The notes below the pieces were generated by a model that ran no database searches, was not told the origin of the DNA, and saw only the letters and a program-made list of their open reading frames with translations. Shown here piece after piece: positions 8,229 to 18,224 of a stretch of DNA of 64,000 bases. A program made the position numbers and the translations under genes. The stretch is from an uncultured Prevotella sp. Lineage in GTDB: Bacteria; Bacteroidota; Bacteroidia; Bacteroidales; Bacteroidaceae. Position 1 is the stretch's first letter; the number at the start of each line of letters is the position of its first letter. The stretch covers positions 1 through 64,000 of the forward strand of contig ONYL01000011.1 in NCBI GenBank assembly GCA_900322035.1, read 5' to 3'.

Positions 8229-9728
8229 TTATTTACGTTTCTTGCCCGATTTCTTTACTGGGTTCATCAGAGCCTTGCCCATAGCTTGCTGGAAGAAGGT
8301 CAGATCCATCAGCGTCTTACCCTCTTTGGCGAGTTTATCTTTGAGTTCCACGACCCAGCCGGAATTCCAAGTGGTGCGGCCTTCGAGGCGGGTTCCTTTG
8401 GTGCAGTCGGCCCACCAGTTGAGCATGTCCTGCTTGTAGCCGGCTACCTTGTCGGGGAACATGGCCGAGAGGTCGTGCTCCTCGTTGCGGTCGGTGTAGA
8501 GGTTGAAGAGTTCCAGTTTGTCCTGGCCTTGCTTGTCCTTGGTCCAGACGCACTTCCAGTCGCCGTCGACAACATTCATCCAGCCTGTGAGGGCATCGAA
8601 GATTTTACGCTTTGGCATCGCCTTGCCATTGCGCAGGGTGGGGTAGATAGACACACCGTCGACCTTGCGGGGGTTGTAGACTCCACACATATCGAGGAAG
8701 GTGGGCATCATGTCGACCACCGACATGGCCTCCTCTGTGTGACGGTGGCCCCATTCCTTGGGATAATAGAAGATAAGGGGCACGCGGCAACCGCCTTCAT
8801 AAGCACTTCCTTTGGCACCGCGGAAGTAGCCGTTGTTGCCAGGATACTTTTGTGCTGCGACGGCTTCGCCGCCATTGTCAGAGGTATAGATGATGATGGT
8901 ATTCTCGAGTACGCCCTGTTCTTTTAGTGTCTGCATGATTTCGCCCACACCCTTGTCCATCTCGCGTACCATGTCCTGGTATACGCGGCGGTATTCAGTG
9001 TCGGTCATTTTCTCATCGTTGCGATAGGGACAGGTGGAGTCGGTACGTACAGGTGGGTCGTTGGGCCCCTGCATGGGCACGTGAACGGCGTTTTCGGAAA
9101 CCATGAGGAAGAAAGGCTGCTTCTTGGCCACTGACTCTTTGATAAACTGGCAGGAATACTTGTTGATGAGCGTCGTCACATAGCCCGGCTCGTCCTTGCG
9201 TGTCTTGCCGTCCCACCAGTCTTTCTCGTGGATCGTGTTGTAGTGCGACTGGAAGTCGATATTGCCCATGGTGTAGCCGTGCCACACGTCCCAGCCGTGG
9301 TTGAGGGGGTTGAACTTGATGTCCTGTCCCATGTGCCACTTACCGATCAGACCGGTGTGATAACCTGCCTGCTGCAGAATCTTGGCGAAAGAGGGGTATT
9401 TGGCGGGGTCGAGGCCGTCCATGGGATCCACCTCGGAATAGATGTGGTTGAGTCCGGCACGCTGCTGATATTTTCCTGTCATCAGGCATACGCGGGTGGC
9501 AGAGCTGATGGGGGTAGAGCGGAAGTTGTCGCATACGATGCCGTTGTCGGCCAGGAAGTCGATATTGGGGCTGGGAATCAGGTTGCCGCCATAGGCATGG
9601 ATACCGGAAAAGCCCATGTCGTCGGCAAGGACGAATACGATGTTGGGATGATTGGGGTCGTTCTGTGCCTGCGCTATGCCGGCTCCCAAGGCCAGCACGG
9701 GAAGGATCATTAATTTTTTGTTCATCAT
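8229..9728 (-). CDS. Serine-type arylsulfatase (S1 family)
   Basis: A 499-residue exported sulfatase with signal peptide MMNKKLMILPVLALGAGIAQ. Motifs: NIVFVLADDMGFSGIHAYGG, activation motif S-S-A-T-R in ISSATRVCLMTG near residue 75 (Ser converted to formylglycine), GLIGKWHMGQD, HVPMQGPND and IIYTSDNGGE. It is clearly different from the neighbouring 4070 sulfatase (S-x-A-x-R rather than S-x-P-x-R, shorter C-terminus), so the two probably act on different sulfate positions. It lies 40 bases after the maturase gene in the same operon, which fits its Ser-type active site. The substrate cannot be named from sequence. Confidence 0.9.
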   Translation of the reverse strand: MMNKKLMILPVLALGAGIAQAQNDPNHPNIVFVLADDMGFSGIHAYGGNLIPSPNIDFLADNGIVCDNFRSTPISSATRVCLMTGKYQQRAGLNHIYSEVDPMDGLDPAKYPSFAKILQQAGYHTGLIGKWHMGQDIKFNPLNHGWDVWHGYTMGNIDFQSHYNTIHEKDWWDGKTRKDEPGYVTTLINKYSCQFIKESVAKKQPFFLMVSENAVHVPMQGPNDPPVRTDSTCPYRNDEKMTDTEYRRVYQDMVREMDKGVGEIMQTLKEQGVLENTIIIYTSDNGGEAVAAQKYPGNNGYFRGAKGSAYEGGCRVPLIFYYPKEWGHRHTEEAMSVVDMMPTFLDMCGVYNPRKVDGVSIYPTLRNGKAMPKRKIFDALTGWMNVVDGDWKCVWTKDKQGQDKLELFNLYTDRNEEHDLSAMFPDKVAGYKQDMLNWWADCTKGTRLEGRTTWNSGWVVELKDKLAKEGKTLMDLTFFQQAMGKALMNPVKKSGKKRK

Positions 9729-9768
9729 AGATAGTTGAATATGAATTGTTGTTTTTGGATTATATTTC

Positions 9769-11013
9769 TTATCGTCTCACACCGCTCACGTCACCCTTCC
9801 TGAGGGCTTCCATGATGTTTGCGGGGGGCTGCTTGAGGTCGAGCTGACGCTTCATGTAGTTCATGTAGGGCTCGATGTGCTCCAAGAAGTGGTGATAGCC
9901 CGCGCAGAGATAGTTGAGCCCGGGATTGCCGTAGCGGTCGCGAAGGAAACGGTTCTTAGGGCACTCGCCATGGCAGGCAAACTCAAACTTGCATTCCCGG
10001 CACTGGCGGGGCAGCGACTTGTGCTTGAGCTCGCTGAACTTTTGCTGTTTCTCGCCATAGAGCATCTCCACAAGGGTCTGCTGTCGGATATTGCCCAAGC
10101 GGTATTCGGGAAAGACGAAGTGGTCGCAGCTGTAGACATCGCCGTTGAACTCCATCACACCTGCATGCCCACACTCCTTGCCGTAGATGCAGATGCCGGG
10201 ATCCTGCCCCGCCCAGTTGGCCAACATGCAGTCGAAGGTCTCCACATAGAAGCGGCCCACATCGTTGCGCACCCATTCGTCGAAGATGGCGCAGAGGAAT
10301 TCGCCCCATTGCTTGGGCGTGAGAGAGAAATCGGCCAGCGGTGAATCCTCTGCGTCGTTGAGGTCGGCCAGATGCCGGCCGTCGGCATGGACGGCGATGC
10401 GTTCCACGATGGGGGAGAGCTGCAGATACTCGCAGCCATTGTCGCGGAAGAAATGGTAGAACTCAAGGGGGTAGTCGGCATTGAAATCGTTGACCACGGC
10501 CATGGCGTTCCAGCGCACGCCATATTTTTGAAGCAGACGGATGCCCTGCATGACCTTTGTCCACGAGGGACGGTCGGAGGCTGTGCGGCGGTATTCGTCG
10601 TGGAAGTCCTGCGGACCGTCGATGGAGATGCCCACGAGCCAGTCGTTCTCTTTCAGAAACCTGCACCACTCATCGGTGAGCAGGGTGCCGTTGGTCTGGA
10701 TGGAATTGGCGATGTAGCGGCCACCGGCATACTTCTTCTGTAGTTCCACTGCTTTTTTATAAAAGGAGAGCGGGCGCATCATCGGTTCTCCGCCATGCCA
10801 GGTGAAGAGCACCTGAAGCTGGGTCTGCGCCTGAATATACTGGCGAGTGAAGTCTTCAAGCAATTCATCGGTCATCGTGCGCTTCCCCGTAAAATGATAG
10901 AGATTCTGCTTCTCCAAGTAGTAGCAATACTTGCAGCGAAGATTGCAGGAGGCTCCAACGGGTTTGGCCATCACATAGAGCGGACGCGCAAAAGGCATTA
11001 TCGTGTCGGTCAT
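9769..11013 (-). CDS. Anaerobic sulfatase-maturating enzyme (radical SAM, SPASM), copy 1
   Basis: The 414-residue protein has the radical-SAM cluster motif C-x3-C-x2-C (ASCNLRCKYCYYLEK, about residues 20-30), the family blocks FTWHGGEPMMRPLSFYKKA, SIQTNGTLL and GISIDGPQDFHDEYR, and C-terminal SPASM-type cysteines (CIYGKECGHAG, CRECKFEFACHGECPKNRF). Such enzymes oxidise the active-site Ser or Cys of sulfatases to formylglycine without oxygen. It heads the leftward operon feeding the sulfatases at 8229 and 4070. A -7 box lies 32 bases upstream. It closely resembles the copy at 48926. Confidence 0.95.
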   Translation of the reverse strand: MTDTIMPFARPLYVMAKPVGASCNLRCKYCYYLEKQNLYHFTGKRTMTDELLEDFTRQYIQAQTQLQVLFTWHGGEPMMRPLSFYKKAVELQKKYAGGRYIANSIQTNGTLLTDEWCRFLKENDWLVGISIDGPQDFHDEYRRTASDRPSWTKVMQGIRLLQKYGVRWNAMAVVNDFNADYPLEFYHFFRDNGCEYLQLSPIVERIAVHADGRHLADLNDAEDSPLADFSLTPKQWGEFLCAIFDEWVRNDVGRFYVETFDCMLANWAGQDPGICIYGKECGHAGVMEFNGDVYSCDHFVFPEYRLGNIRQQTLVEMLYGEKQQKFSELKHKSLPRQCRECKFEFACHGECPKNRFLRDRYGNPGLNYLCAGYHHFLEHIEPYMNYMKRQLDLKQPPANIMEALRKGDVSGVRR

Positions 11014-11044
11014 CTTGGTCTTATTTGTTTTTGGTTTTCTGCTG

Positions 11045-11052
11045 CAAAATTA
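11045..11052 (-). promoter_or_regulatory. Probable promoter of the anSME-sulfatase-GH3 operon
   Basis: TAATTTTG on the minus strand matches TAnnTTTG and lies about 31 bases before the anSME start. No -33 TTTG is found at the usual distance, as expected if the HTCS regulator activates it. Confidence 0.5.
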
Positions 11053-11310
11053 GCTAAAGTTGGCCCATCTTTTTTTTTCTATTCTTCATTTTAGTTAAGG
11101 GATCACGCAAAAAAGTTTTTGTTTTTATCCAAATAATTTTGTTTTTATCGAAATATCTTAGCGCACCGAATGGCGATCATGCATAATTGTCGCTCTGCAA
11201 GGTAATTATGCACGAAGAATGATGAATCGTGCATTGTGAATGGTGCATGATAGAAAGGTAAAGGTTCTTAGTCTTTCTTCTTCTTTTTTTGTAATTCAGG
11301 TGAAGTCGTA

Positions 11311-11398
11311 TCACGTGGCGACCGCCGCAGCATTACATGGCGACCGCCACAGCATTACATGGCGACCGCCACGATATCACGTAACGATCGCCACGAAA
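11311..11398. repeat. Array of four 22-bp tandem units
   Basis: The core ggcgaccgcc starts at 11317, 11339 and 11361, and a diverged copy (aacgatcgcc) at 11383, so the period is exactly 22 bp. Each unit contains the near-palindrome tggcg-ac-cgcca. The array lies in the gene-free interval between the sulfatase operon and its presumed regulator. There are no unique spacers, so it is not a CRISPR array. Confidence 0.85.
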
Positions 11399-11456
11399 CA
11401 AAAGTAGACGTATTTTTTTCTTTAGTTGATCCTAAAAAACTGAGGCGAGGCAAGCT

Positions 11457-14400
11457 TTATTTGAACTCACTGGGGCTGACGCCAAACTGCTTTTTGAAGG
11501 CTACAGAGAAATAGGAGACGGTGCCGAAGCCCGTCATGTAGGCCACCTCAGAGACGTTATGCCCGCCTTCGCGCAGTAGCCGTGCAGCACGGTTGAGCTT
11601 GAACTTGCGGAAGAAGGCTCCCGGTGATTCGCCTGTGAGTTCCTTCAGCTTGTAGTTGAATTTCGAAGGACTGATCAACAGACCGGCACTGATGGTCGTC
11701 ACGTTGAGGTCGTTGTCCTGCAGGTGGTGTTCCATGAGTTCGTAGACTTGCTCCATAAACTTGCGGTCCTGCTCCGAAAGTCCGTCGGGTGTCTTCTTCA
11801 TCGGCTCTCCCTCGCTGAGTATTTGGCGTATGCGCTCCACACCCTTGAGCTGGCTCTCTACCAAGGCTTTGAGATAGCGGGGATCGAAAGGCTTCACCAC
11901 ATAGGCGCTTGCACCCGTCTGCAGCCCCTCCACCTGCTCCGTGATATTGGATTTGGCGGTGAGCAGGATCACGGGAATATGGCTGTACATCAGATTGTTT
12001 TTGATGCGGCGGCAGAATTCGTAGCCACTCATCTCGCCCATGACAACATCGCAAAGAATGATGTCGGGGCTCACCTCTTCCATGCTCTTTAAGGCCGACT
12101 CGGCAGAATAGCGGTTGACGACGACGTATTGTCCAGAGAAAATGCTCCTCACGTATTGTGCCACGTCGGTGTCGTCGTCTACCACCATCATCACAGGTCT
12201 CTTGGCGGCACGGTTCACCGCCTGCTGATTTTCCTCAACTCTCTTTTCGGTTGCGTTATCCTCCTGGATGATGGGGATGCGCATGGCTCCCTCGTCTTTC
12301 GACAGGTGCTCCGCATCATGGTAGACAGCCTCTTCGACAGGCAACGAAAAGCGGAACGTCACACCGCCGTCCGGGGCATTGACGACGTCGATCGTGCCGC
12401 GGTGAAGGGTCACCAAGCACTTCACATAGTAGAGCCCCAGTCCCGTGCCCCAGCCATACTGATGGTTGGGGTTGGTTTGCCCGGCCTGATAGTAGCGTCT
12501 GAACACAAAGGGCAGTTTGTCGGGGGCTATGTTATTACCATTGTTGAATACCTCAACGGTAATCATTCGCCCGTGGCTGTCCGACGAATTGTCTGCGCAG
12601 TTGGACGGTTGCCCGTCTGGCTGAACTTCCTGCAGGGATACACGGATCGTGCCCCCGTCGGGTACATGCTTCAAGGCGTTGGTGAGCAGGTTGCTCATGA
12701 TTTTTTCCAACTTGTCCTTGTCGATCCATCCATAGAGATTCCCATGGAGTCCTTCCTGCTCTACGTGGATGTTCCTGAGTTCGGCACTCTCGCTAAAGAT
12801 GCCGACCATCTGGGCCAGCTCGGCGGCGATGTCGTATTGGGCCACTCTCAACCTGAGCACATCGGCCTCCAACTGGTTGAAGTCGAGCATCTGGTCGATG
12901 AGCCGCAGCATCCGGTTGACACTCTTGCACACCATATTGATCAGATGGCGCGCATGTTGGGGCAGTGACTTGTCGTCGCGCAGCACCATGAGGGGCCCGG
13001 CAATGATAGTGAGCGGATTGCGGAACTCGTGGGAGACATTGGCAAAGAAGTTCATGTTCATCTCGTTGGTCAGCTTGTCACGCTCGTGGTCGCGGCTCAC
13101 CCGCGCTAACTCCATCCGCTCCGTGCGCATGTGCAGATAGAGCCGGTTGGCATAGGCGACGAGAGCCAAAAACAACATGAGGTAAAACCACAATGCGGGG
13201 AGCGACAGCCAGAAAGCAGACTTCACCTTGATATGAATGGAGGCTTCGGCTACCGGAGGCTCACTGGGCGAGGCCACCAGGCGCAGGCGCAACTTATAGG
13301 AGCCGGGGGCCAGGTCGCTGAAATGGGCCCGGAGCATCGAGGTGGCCGACTGCCAGCTGAGGTCGTGGCCCTCCAGCTTATACTGATAGAGATAGTGGCC
13401 ACGATTGTTGTAGCCGTTGCTGCCAAAATAGACGGTGAGATCGTTGTCGGTGTGGGAAAAAGTGAACTTATCCCCATTCTTGATCTCGCTGTTGACAAGT
13501 TGCGGACGGCCGTTGGACTTCTCCACAAAGAGGCCTGTGAAGGAGAGTGCAGGCCGGTAGGCCTCAATATTCTTCACGACGGGCAGTGCCATGCAGCCAG
13601 AGGAGGTGCCGGTCACCATGGCGTTGCTTTGAGGTAGGAAACAGGCATTACGAAAATTGAGCGGCTGACTCGACTGCCAATTGCTTACTCCAGTAAGGGG
13701 ATAGAAATAGAAGTGGGCCTTGTCGGCGTTGTAGACCAGAATGTTGTCGTGGGAGAAAATCCACAGCAATCCGTCGGAACCTTCTACAATCGACTGGATG
13801 TCCTTGTCGGGAACAATAGAATCCTTCCTCATATCACCTGTTGAAGGGTTGAAATGGTAGAGCCCGTTTCGCTTGGAGCCTATCCAGACGCGCCCGCGGC
13901 GGTCGCAGAGAATGGCCGAGGGAACGAAGTTGGTGGGACGGTTGGCACATGCTGTTTTTAATAATTGGGCCTTTTTCCCGTTGGGGCGGATCACAGCCAT
14001 TTGCATATTCTTCATCACGATAAGCACACGCCCGTCGGGGAGTGCAGCCAACTGTGCTCCCGCGTCGTAATCTTTATGGTCGACGAGGATGGAATCAGCC
14101 TTATCCGATTCAAATTGAGCCTTGATGATGTAGCGGCTGCCACTTGTCACATAGATGTCGTCTCCCATGCGGATAGCCTTTCCGAGCGGGGGGCCAAGGT
14201 GCTGTCGGCTGTAGACTCGTCTCAGCACGCTGATCTTTCCGTCGTGCAACAGACAGGAGAGAATCCTCACGTTGCTAACAAGCCACGCTGACTGAGCGTC
14301 ATGGGGAACCACACTGACGAGCGTCTGGCGGAAGAAGGGACTGTCGGGGAATATATCATAGAATGGATACAACGTGGTCGTTCCTGCCGACGGCCGGTAA

Positions 14401-15500
14401 TAGAACACCCTGTCTTCGGTGGCACCGATGATACCGTCAGCAACACTGCCTAATGAGATGACAGATTCCCCGCTGGTGACTTGGCTCAACGCACTGTTGA
14501 CCGAAGAGGCTACGGGGGTGCTGATAGCAGAGACAACTTGAAAGCCTCCCTCCTGATATCCTATCCAAACGTTGTTGTCGCTGTCGCGGAACAAGGCGGA
14601 AATGGTCACATCCTTGTGGCTCAAATGAAGTTCCGAATCAGAGACCTTGGTTAGTAAGTCATTGTTGAGATCGAGGGAGTAAAGTCCATGATAGCCGCTG
14701 TTGAGAAAAAGTTTGTGGGATTGGGTGGGGAAAAGCGTCGTAGGCAGAATGGGCAAATCTTTCTTGGAATGATAGATCTCGCGGTTAGTGTTCAGGTCGA
14801 TACCCGTAACAAAACGGCTTTGGGCTACCCAGAGAGTGTCGCCGCCACAATGATAATAATCCACATTGGCATGGGGCACGACGAGTTTGCGGTCGGGCTG
14901 CTTCTCCTTATTATAATGGGTCAGCTTGTCCTGCTCTATCGTCCAGAATCCTCCACGTCGATCGGGTATGAGATAGTTGAAAAGATAGGAAAGACGGAAA
15001 TGGAAAAAGGGCTTGACCGAATCATCGCCAATAGTGTAGACATCAGCACCATTATTGACGAGAATCTCACCGCGGGCTGTCTCCGCAATCTGCGTCACAC
15101 CCCATGCCGTGGAGGGAATACTGAAATTGCGGAACTGATAGGCACCAATATACTCGGCCAGGCCGTTGGCGGTGCCGACAAACATGCGGTTGTCCTTAGA
15201 GTGGAAGATGCATTTTATGTTGTCGTCGGGCAGTGTCGTTGAGTCGCTGCCATCATGGAGAAGCTGAATGAAATTGTGGCCATCGAAGATGTTCAAGCCC
15301 TCTGACGTGCCAATCCAAATATGATGCTTGGCATCCTCGGCAAAAGCTGTCACGTTGCGGCTGCTCAGATATTTGGCGGTGTTGTATTGTCCGGTGGCGA
15401 CCATCTTTCTGCCTGTATGCCACCAGTTGGGATCGACCAGCCATACGGCCAATAAGATGACTTGGACCGTGCCCAACGCTATTAGGATTTTCTTCTTCAT
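11457..15500 (-). CDS. Hybrid two-component system sensor/regulator (HTCS)
   Basis: A 1347-residue HTCS with all five expected parts in order: an N-terminal signal anchor; a periplasmic two-propeller sensor (repeated blades such as KHHIWIGTSEGLNIFDG, DNNVWIGYQEGG and GRVWIGSKRNGLYHFN); a Y_Y_Y domain (LYQYKLEGHDLSWQSA); a membrane helix near residue 785; a histidine kinase with H-box ANVSHEFRNPLT (His about 825), N-box NLLTNALKH and G-box WGTGLGLYYVK; a receiver with intact acidic DDD and phospho-Asp (DIILCDVVMGEMSG); and a C-terminal AraC-type HTH (VSEVAYMTGFGTVSYFSVAFK). HTCS proteins sense glycan fragments and activate neighbouring polysaccharide-utilisation genes. Position suggests control of the sulfatase operon at 4070-11013 and perhaps the divergent receptor gene at 15790. 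Confidence 0.95.
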   Translation of the reverse strand: MKKKILIALGTVQVILLAVWLVDPNWWHTGRKMVATGQYNTAKYLSSRNVTAFAEDAKHHIWIGTSEGLNIFDGHNFIQLLHDGSDSTTLPDDNIKCIFHSKDNRMFVGTANGLAEYIGAYQFRNFSIPSTAWGVTQIAETARGEILVNNGADVYTIGDDSVKPFFHFRLSYLFNYLIPDRRGGFWTIEQDKLTHYNKEKQPDRKLVVPHANVDYYHCGGDTLWVAQSRFVTGIDLNTNREIYHSKKDLPILPTTLFPTQSHKLFLNSGYHGLYSLDLNNDLLTKVSDSELHLSHKDVTISALFRDSDNNVWIGYQEGGFQVVSAISTPVASSVNSALSQVTSGESVISLGSVADGIIGATEDRVFYYRPSAGTTTLYPFYDIFPDSPFFRQTLVSVVPHDAQSAWLVSNVRILSCLLHDGKISVLRRVYSRQHLGPPLGKAIRMGDDIYVTSGSRYIIKAQFESDKADSILVDHKDYDAGAQLAALPDGRVLIVMKNMQMAVIRPNGKKAQLLKTACANRPTNFVPSAILCDRRGRVWIGSKRNGLYHFNPSTGDMRKDSIVPDKDIQSIVEGSDGLLWIFSHDNILVYNADKAHFYFYPLTGVSNWQSSQPLNFRNACFLPQSNAMVTGTSSGCMALPVVKNIEAYRPALSFTGLFVEKSNGRPQLVNSEIKNGDKFTFSHTDNDLTVYFGSNGYNNRGHYLYQYKLEGHDLSWQSATSMLRAHFSDLAPGSYKLRLRLVASPSEPPVAEASIHIKVKSAFWLSLPALWFYLMLFLALVAYANRLYLHMRTERMELARVSRDHERDKLTNEMNMNFFANVSHEFRNPLTIIAGPLMVLRDDKSLPQHARHLINMVCKSVNRMLRLIDQMLDFNQLEADVLRLRVAQYDIAAELAQMVGIFSESAELRNIHVEQEGLHGNLYGWIDKDKLEKIMSNLLTNALKHVPDGGTIRVSLQEVQPDGQPSNCADNSSDSHGRMITVEVFNNGNNIAPDKLPFVFRRYYQAGQTNPNHQYGWGTGLGLYYVKCLVTLHRGTIDVVNAPDGGVTFRFSLPVEEAVYHDAEHLSKDEGAMRIPIIQEDNATEKRVEENQQAVNRAAKRPVMMVVDDDTDVAQYVRSIFSGQYVVVNRYSAESALKSMEEVSPDIILCDVVMGEMSGYEFCRRIKNNLMYSHIPVILLTAKSNITEQVEGLQTGASAYVVKPFDPRYLKALVESQLKGVERIRQILSEGEPMKKTPDGLSEQDRKFMEQVYELMEHHLQDNDLNVTTISAGLLISPSKFNYKLKELTGESPGAFFRKFKLNRAARLLREGGHNVSEVAYMTGFGTVSYFSVAFKKQFGVSPSEFK

Positions 15501-15522
15501 CTCAGGTCTTTGTTTCTATTTG

Positions 15523-15530
15523 CAAATTTA
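15523..15530 (-). promoter_or_regulatory. -7 box of the HTCS gene
   Basis: TAAATTTG on the minus strand, 22 bases before the HTCS start codon, matches the Bacteroidetes -7 consensus. Confidence 0.5.
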
Positions 15531-15711
15531 GTCAAACTTCTTCGAAAATCTCTCGTTGAAAAGAGAAAAACGACAAATATTTCTTGTTAAAATCCCAATA
15601 GTAACGGGCGATGATAGAAAAACAAAACATTTTGCAGAAAAACGAAAAAGGCCAAACGTGTTTTCTAAATCCGTTTGCTGGTAGCAGAAAATAGAATGAC
15701 AGTAAAAATGT

Positions 15712-15719
15712 TAATTTTG
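15712..15719 (+). promoter_or_regulatory. -7 box of the TonB-dependent receptor gene
   Basis: TAATTTTG fits TAnnTTTG and leaves a leader of about 65-70 bases before the start at 15790. No -33 element is found at the usual distance, so an activator is likely. Confidence 0.5.
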
Positions 15720-15789
15720 CAAACGAAAATCAAAAGAAGGTGATTCTCCAAAAACCGAGGAATAAACTATCTGAATAAAACTAAAATAT

Positions 15790-18018
15790 ATGAAAACAAA
15801 ACAACTGATTCTGTTTGCTGCCCTTTCTACCGCTGTGGCCTTGCCTGCGCAGGCTCAGAAAGACAGCACGAAGGTGAAGGCCGGAGACGGCGGCGACCGC
15901 AATGTGATGCTCAACGCACAGAACTCTGTGGGGCCACGTGAAATCAATATTGGTCTGCCGGCTTCTGTCGGCGGCACCAACATCTTCCAGAATGGTCTGC
16001 CCATCACCTATCACTTTTGGCCCGAAATGCCCACCACCATCTGGCGTCAGGATGCCATGTTTGTGAAGAGCGGACTCATGGGCATTGCCGAGACCGCCTT
16101 GCAGAGTGGCACTTTGGGCTATTCGGTTTCTTCCGAAGACAATCGGGGTAGCGACAAACTGAAGTTCAAGGCCAATCTGTCGTCCAACCACTTTGGCCTG
16201 TTGCGCGGCACAGCCGCCGTCAGCGGTCCCATCGCCAAGGGATGGAAATATGCCGCAGGTGCCTATATCGACTTCGACCCAGGAACGTTTGATGCCAAAG
16301 GCCTCACCAAATACTATGCCGACAACGCAAAGCTCTTCAAGTTAGGCCTCACCAAGGACTACAGCGACTCGTGGCTGGGTAAAGGATCTGTCACCCTCTT
16401 CTACCGCTATGCCCACGTGAAGAGCCTTCAGAACAGCTACTTTGCGCCCTATGTATATTCCGATGGCGGCAAGGTGAAAGAATACGACGGATTCAAGATT
16501 GGTACCGACAACTACCTCATCGGCAACCGCATCTACACCATGCGCGACGCCTTTACCGGCGAGACCAAGTATGTGGATCCTAACGACGCCTACCGCGCCG
16601 ACTCCCACGCCTTTGACCTGTTGTGGAACAATACCTTCAGCAATGGACTTCGGCTGGATTTCACTACACGCTTCCGCCGTTCTATAGTGGGCATCGCCTC
16701 GCCAGTGATGGCTGGCGTGGCTAAGGCAGGCACCAAATACACCTACCTCAACGGCAATGCCTACACGGGAGAATACGTGCAGAACGTGCTGACGATGAAC
16801 ACCGCCCGCACACCCATATATACCTGGATCACCGAGGCCCGACTGAGTGGTAAGGCCGGCAGCCACAAGTGGTCGGTGGCCCTGCAGGACATGTTCTATC
16901 ACATCAAGAAATATTACACTGAGTCGGTCTCCTACACCCAGTCCATCGAGGACAATCCCAGCCTTCTCGTGCCCGGTGGAGCCACTGGATATGTCGACGG
17001 ATTCCACGCATTCAACAGCGTGATGGAATATCACCGCGGCAACATGAACAAACTCTCTCTCATTCTTAAGGACGCCTGGGCCGTGACCCCCCGCCTGGAC
17101 CTGAAAGCTGGCATTCGACTGGAATATCAGAACCTCAGAGGCCGCTATATGCCTGCGGCCAACCGCAAGGGAGGCTTGAACGGAGCCGAGGCCAAAATCG
17201 GCAACGAGTGGCTCAACAAGACTTTCGCTTTGGGTGCTGTCTATAAGATCACCCGCGAGTTTGGCGCACAGGCCGATGCCCTCTACACCGAGACCGGTGG
17301 GATCTTGGGCAACTACAACACCGGCAGCGATCCCCACCTCACTCAGTCGAAGACCCCGATGCTCTCGGGCGGGCTCTACTACAACGGCAAGTACATCAGC
17401 GTGGTTTCCCTACTCTCCTATATCAGCAAGAGCAACTACCGTGCCAACAGCAACTTCGTGAATCCCGAAACCAACCTCGTGGCCCGCGCCCTGGTGAAAT
17501 ACGACGTACACACCATCGGATGGACCACCGACGTGATTCTCAAGCCCGCCCGTTGGTTCAACATGCACTTCCTGCTCACCCTTCAGAATCCCAAATACAG
17601 CAACTATAGCGGCACGCTCAAGTTCAGCGACGGAACCACCCGCGACTTCGACTTCGACGGCAGCGTCGTGACTGGCATCTCTAAGATCCTGATGGAGATC
17701 GACCCCACCTTTATCTACAAGGGATGGAACCTCGGCCTTCATGCTCGCTACTTCGGCAAGCAGTATGCCAACCTCTCCAACACGCTATCGTTTGAACCTC
17801 ACTGGGAGACCTTCGCTCGCTTGGGCTACAAGATCAACAAGAATTTCAACGCCTACGTCAACGTAGTCAACCTGCTCAACCAGCGCGGTGCCAAAGGTTC
17901 CATCTCCGGCACCGATCTGATGACCTCTGAGGAAGCCAAGACCAAATACGGCACCGTGATGTCGGGCACCTACATCCGTCCCTTCACCGTGGAATTTGGC
18001 GTGGGCATCAACTTCTGA
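15790..18018 (+). CDS. TonB-dependent outer-membrane receptor, non-SusC type
   Basis: A 742-residue protein with signal peptide (MKTKQLILFAALSTAVALPA, then QAQ). The N-terminal 110 residues resemble a plug domain (GLPASVGGTNIFQNGLPITY, VKSGLMGIAETALQSGTLGY). The rest is aromatic-rich beta-barrel strands ending in FTVEFGVGINF, as in outer-membrane barrels. It lacks the CarboxypepD-like N-domain of SusC proteins and has no SusD partner next door. It lies divergent from the HTCS gene, so it may import products released by the sulfatase/GH3 operon; that link is inferred from position only. A strong hairpin follows. Confidence 0.8.
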   Translation: MKTKQLILFAALSTAVALPAQAQKDSTKVKAGDGGDRNVMLNAQNSVGPREINIGLPASVGGTNIFQNGLPITYHFWPEMPTTIWRQDAMFVKSGLMGIAETALQSGTLGYSVSSEDNRGSDKLKFKANLSSNHFGLLRGTAAVSGPIAKGWKYAAGAYIDFDPGTFDAKGLTKYYADNAKLFKLGLTKDYSDSWLGKGSVTLFYRYAHVKSLQNSYFAPYVYSDGGKVKEYDGFKIGTDNYLIGNRIYTMRDAFTGETKYVDPNDAYRADSHAFDLLWNNTFSNGLRLDFTTRFRRSIVGIASPVMAGVAKAGTKYTYLNGNAYTGEYVQNVLTMNTARTPIYTWITEARLSGKAGSHKWSVALQDMFYHIKKYYTESVSYTQSIEDNPSLLVPGGATGYVDGFHAFNSVMEYHRGNMNKLSLILKDAWAVTPRLDLKAGIRLEYQNLRGRYMPAANRKGGLNGAEAKIGNEWLNKTFALGAVYKITREFGAQADALYTETGGILGNYNTGSDPHLTQSKTPMLSGGLYYNGKYISVVSLLSYISKSNYRANSNFVNPETNLVARALVKYDVHTIGWTTDVILKPARWFNMHFLLTLQNPKYSNYSGTLKFSDGTTRDFDFDGSVVTGISKILMEIDPTFIYKGWNLGLHARYFGKQYANLSNTLSFEPHWETFARLGYKINKNFNAYVNVVNLLNQRGAKGSISGTDLMTSEEAKTKYGTVMSGTYIRPFTVEFGVGINF

Positions 18019-18126
18019 CGCTCCTCACGCTGCAGAGGTCGTACGAGCCGCAGCACCTCGACGGTATGCTCTGGGAGCTGCCAGATTTAAAGCAGAGACC
18101 GATGAATGAATATGACGGCTAAAGAA

Positions 18127-18162
18127 ACAGGGCCGGATTCCCGCAGTGGAATCCGGCCCTGT
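18127..18162 (+). terminator. Hairpin downstream of the receptor gene
   Basis: Fifteen-base arms acagggccggattcc (18127-18141) and ggaatccggccctgt (18148-18162) pair perfectly around a 6-base loop. No T-run follows, so it is either a Rho-assisted end or an mRNA-stabilising structure. Confidence 0.6.
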
Positions 18163-18224
18163 GCGTAAGGAGAATACTGTGAGGATGCCCTGTCTGTCAG
18201 GGACAATCGCCCAATGAGGAAGAA

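Larger units (their letters stand above)
11014..11456. other. Gene-free interval between anSME operon and HTCS gene
   Basis: A 443-bp interval without a convincing gene. It holds the anSME operon promoter (11045-11052), an inverted repeat tgcataatt (11180-11188) / aattatgca (11204-11212) and the 22-bp tandem array at 11311-11398. It is the natural place for the operator of the neighbouring HTCS regulator. Confidence 0.6.

Noticed and set aside
11311..11398. CRISPR array
   Set aside because: The 22-bp units follow one another without unique spacers, and there are no cas genes in the window.
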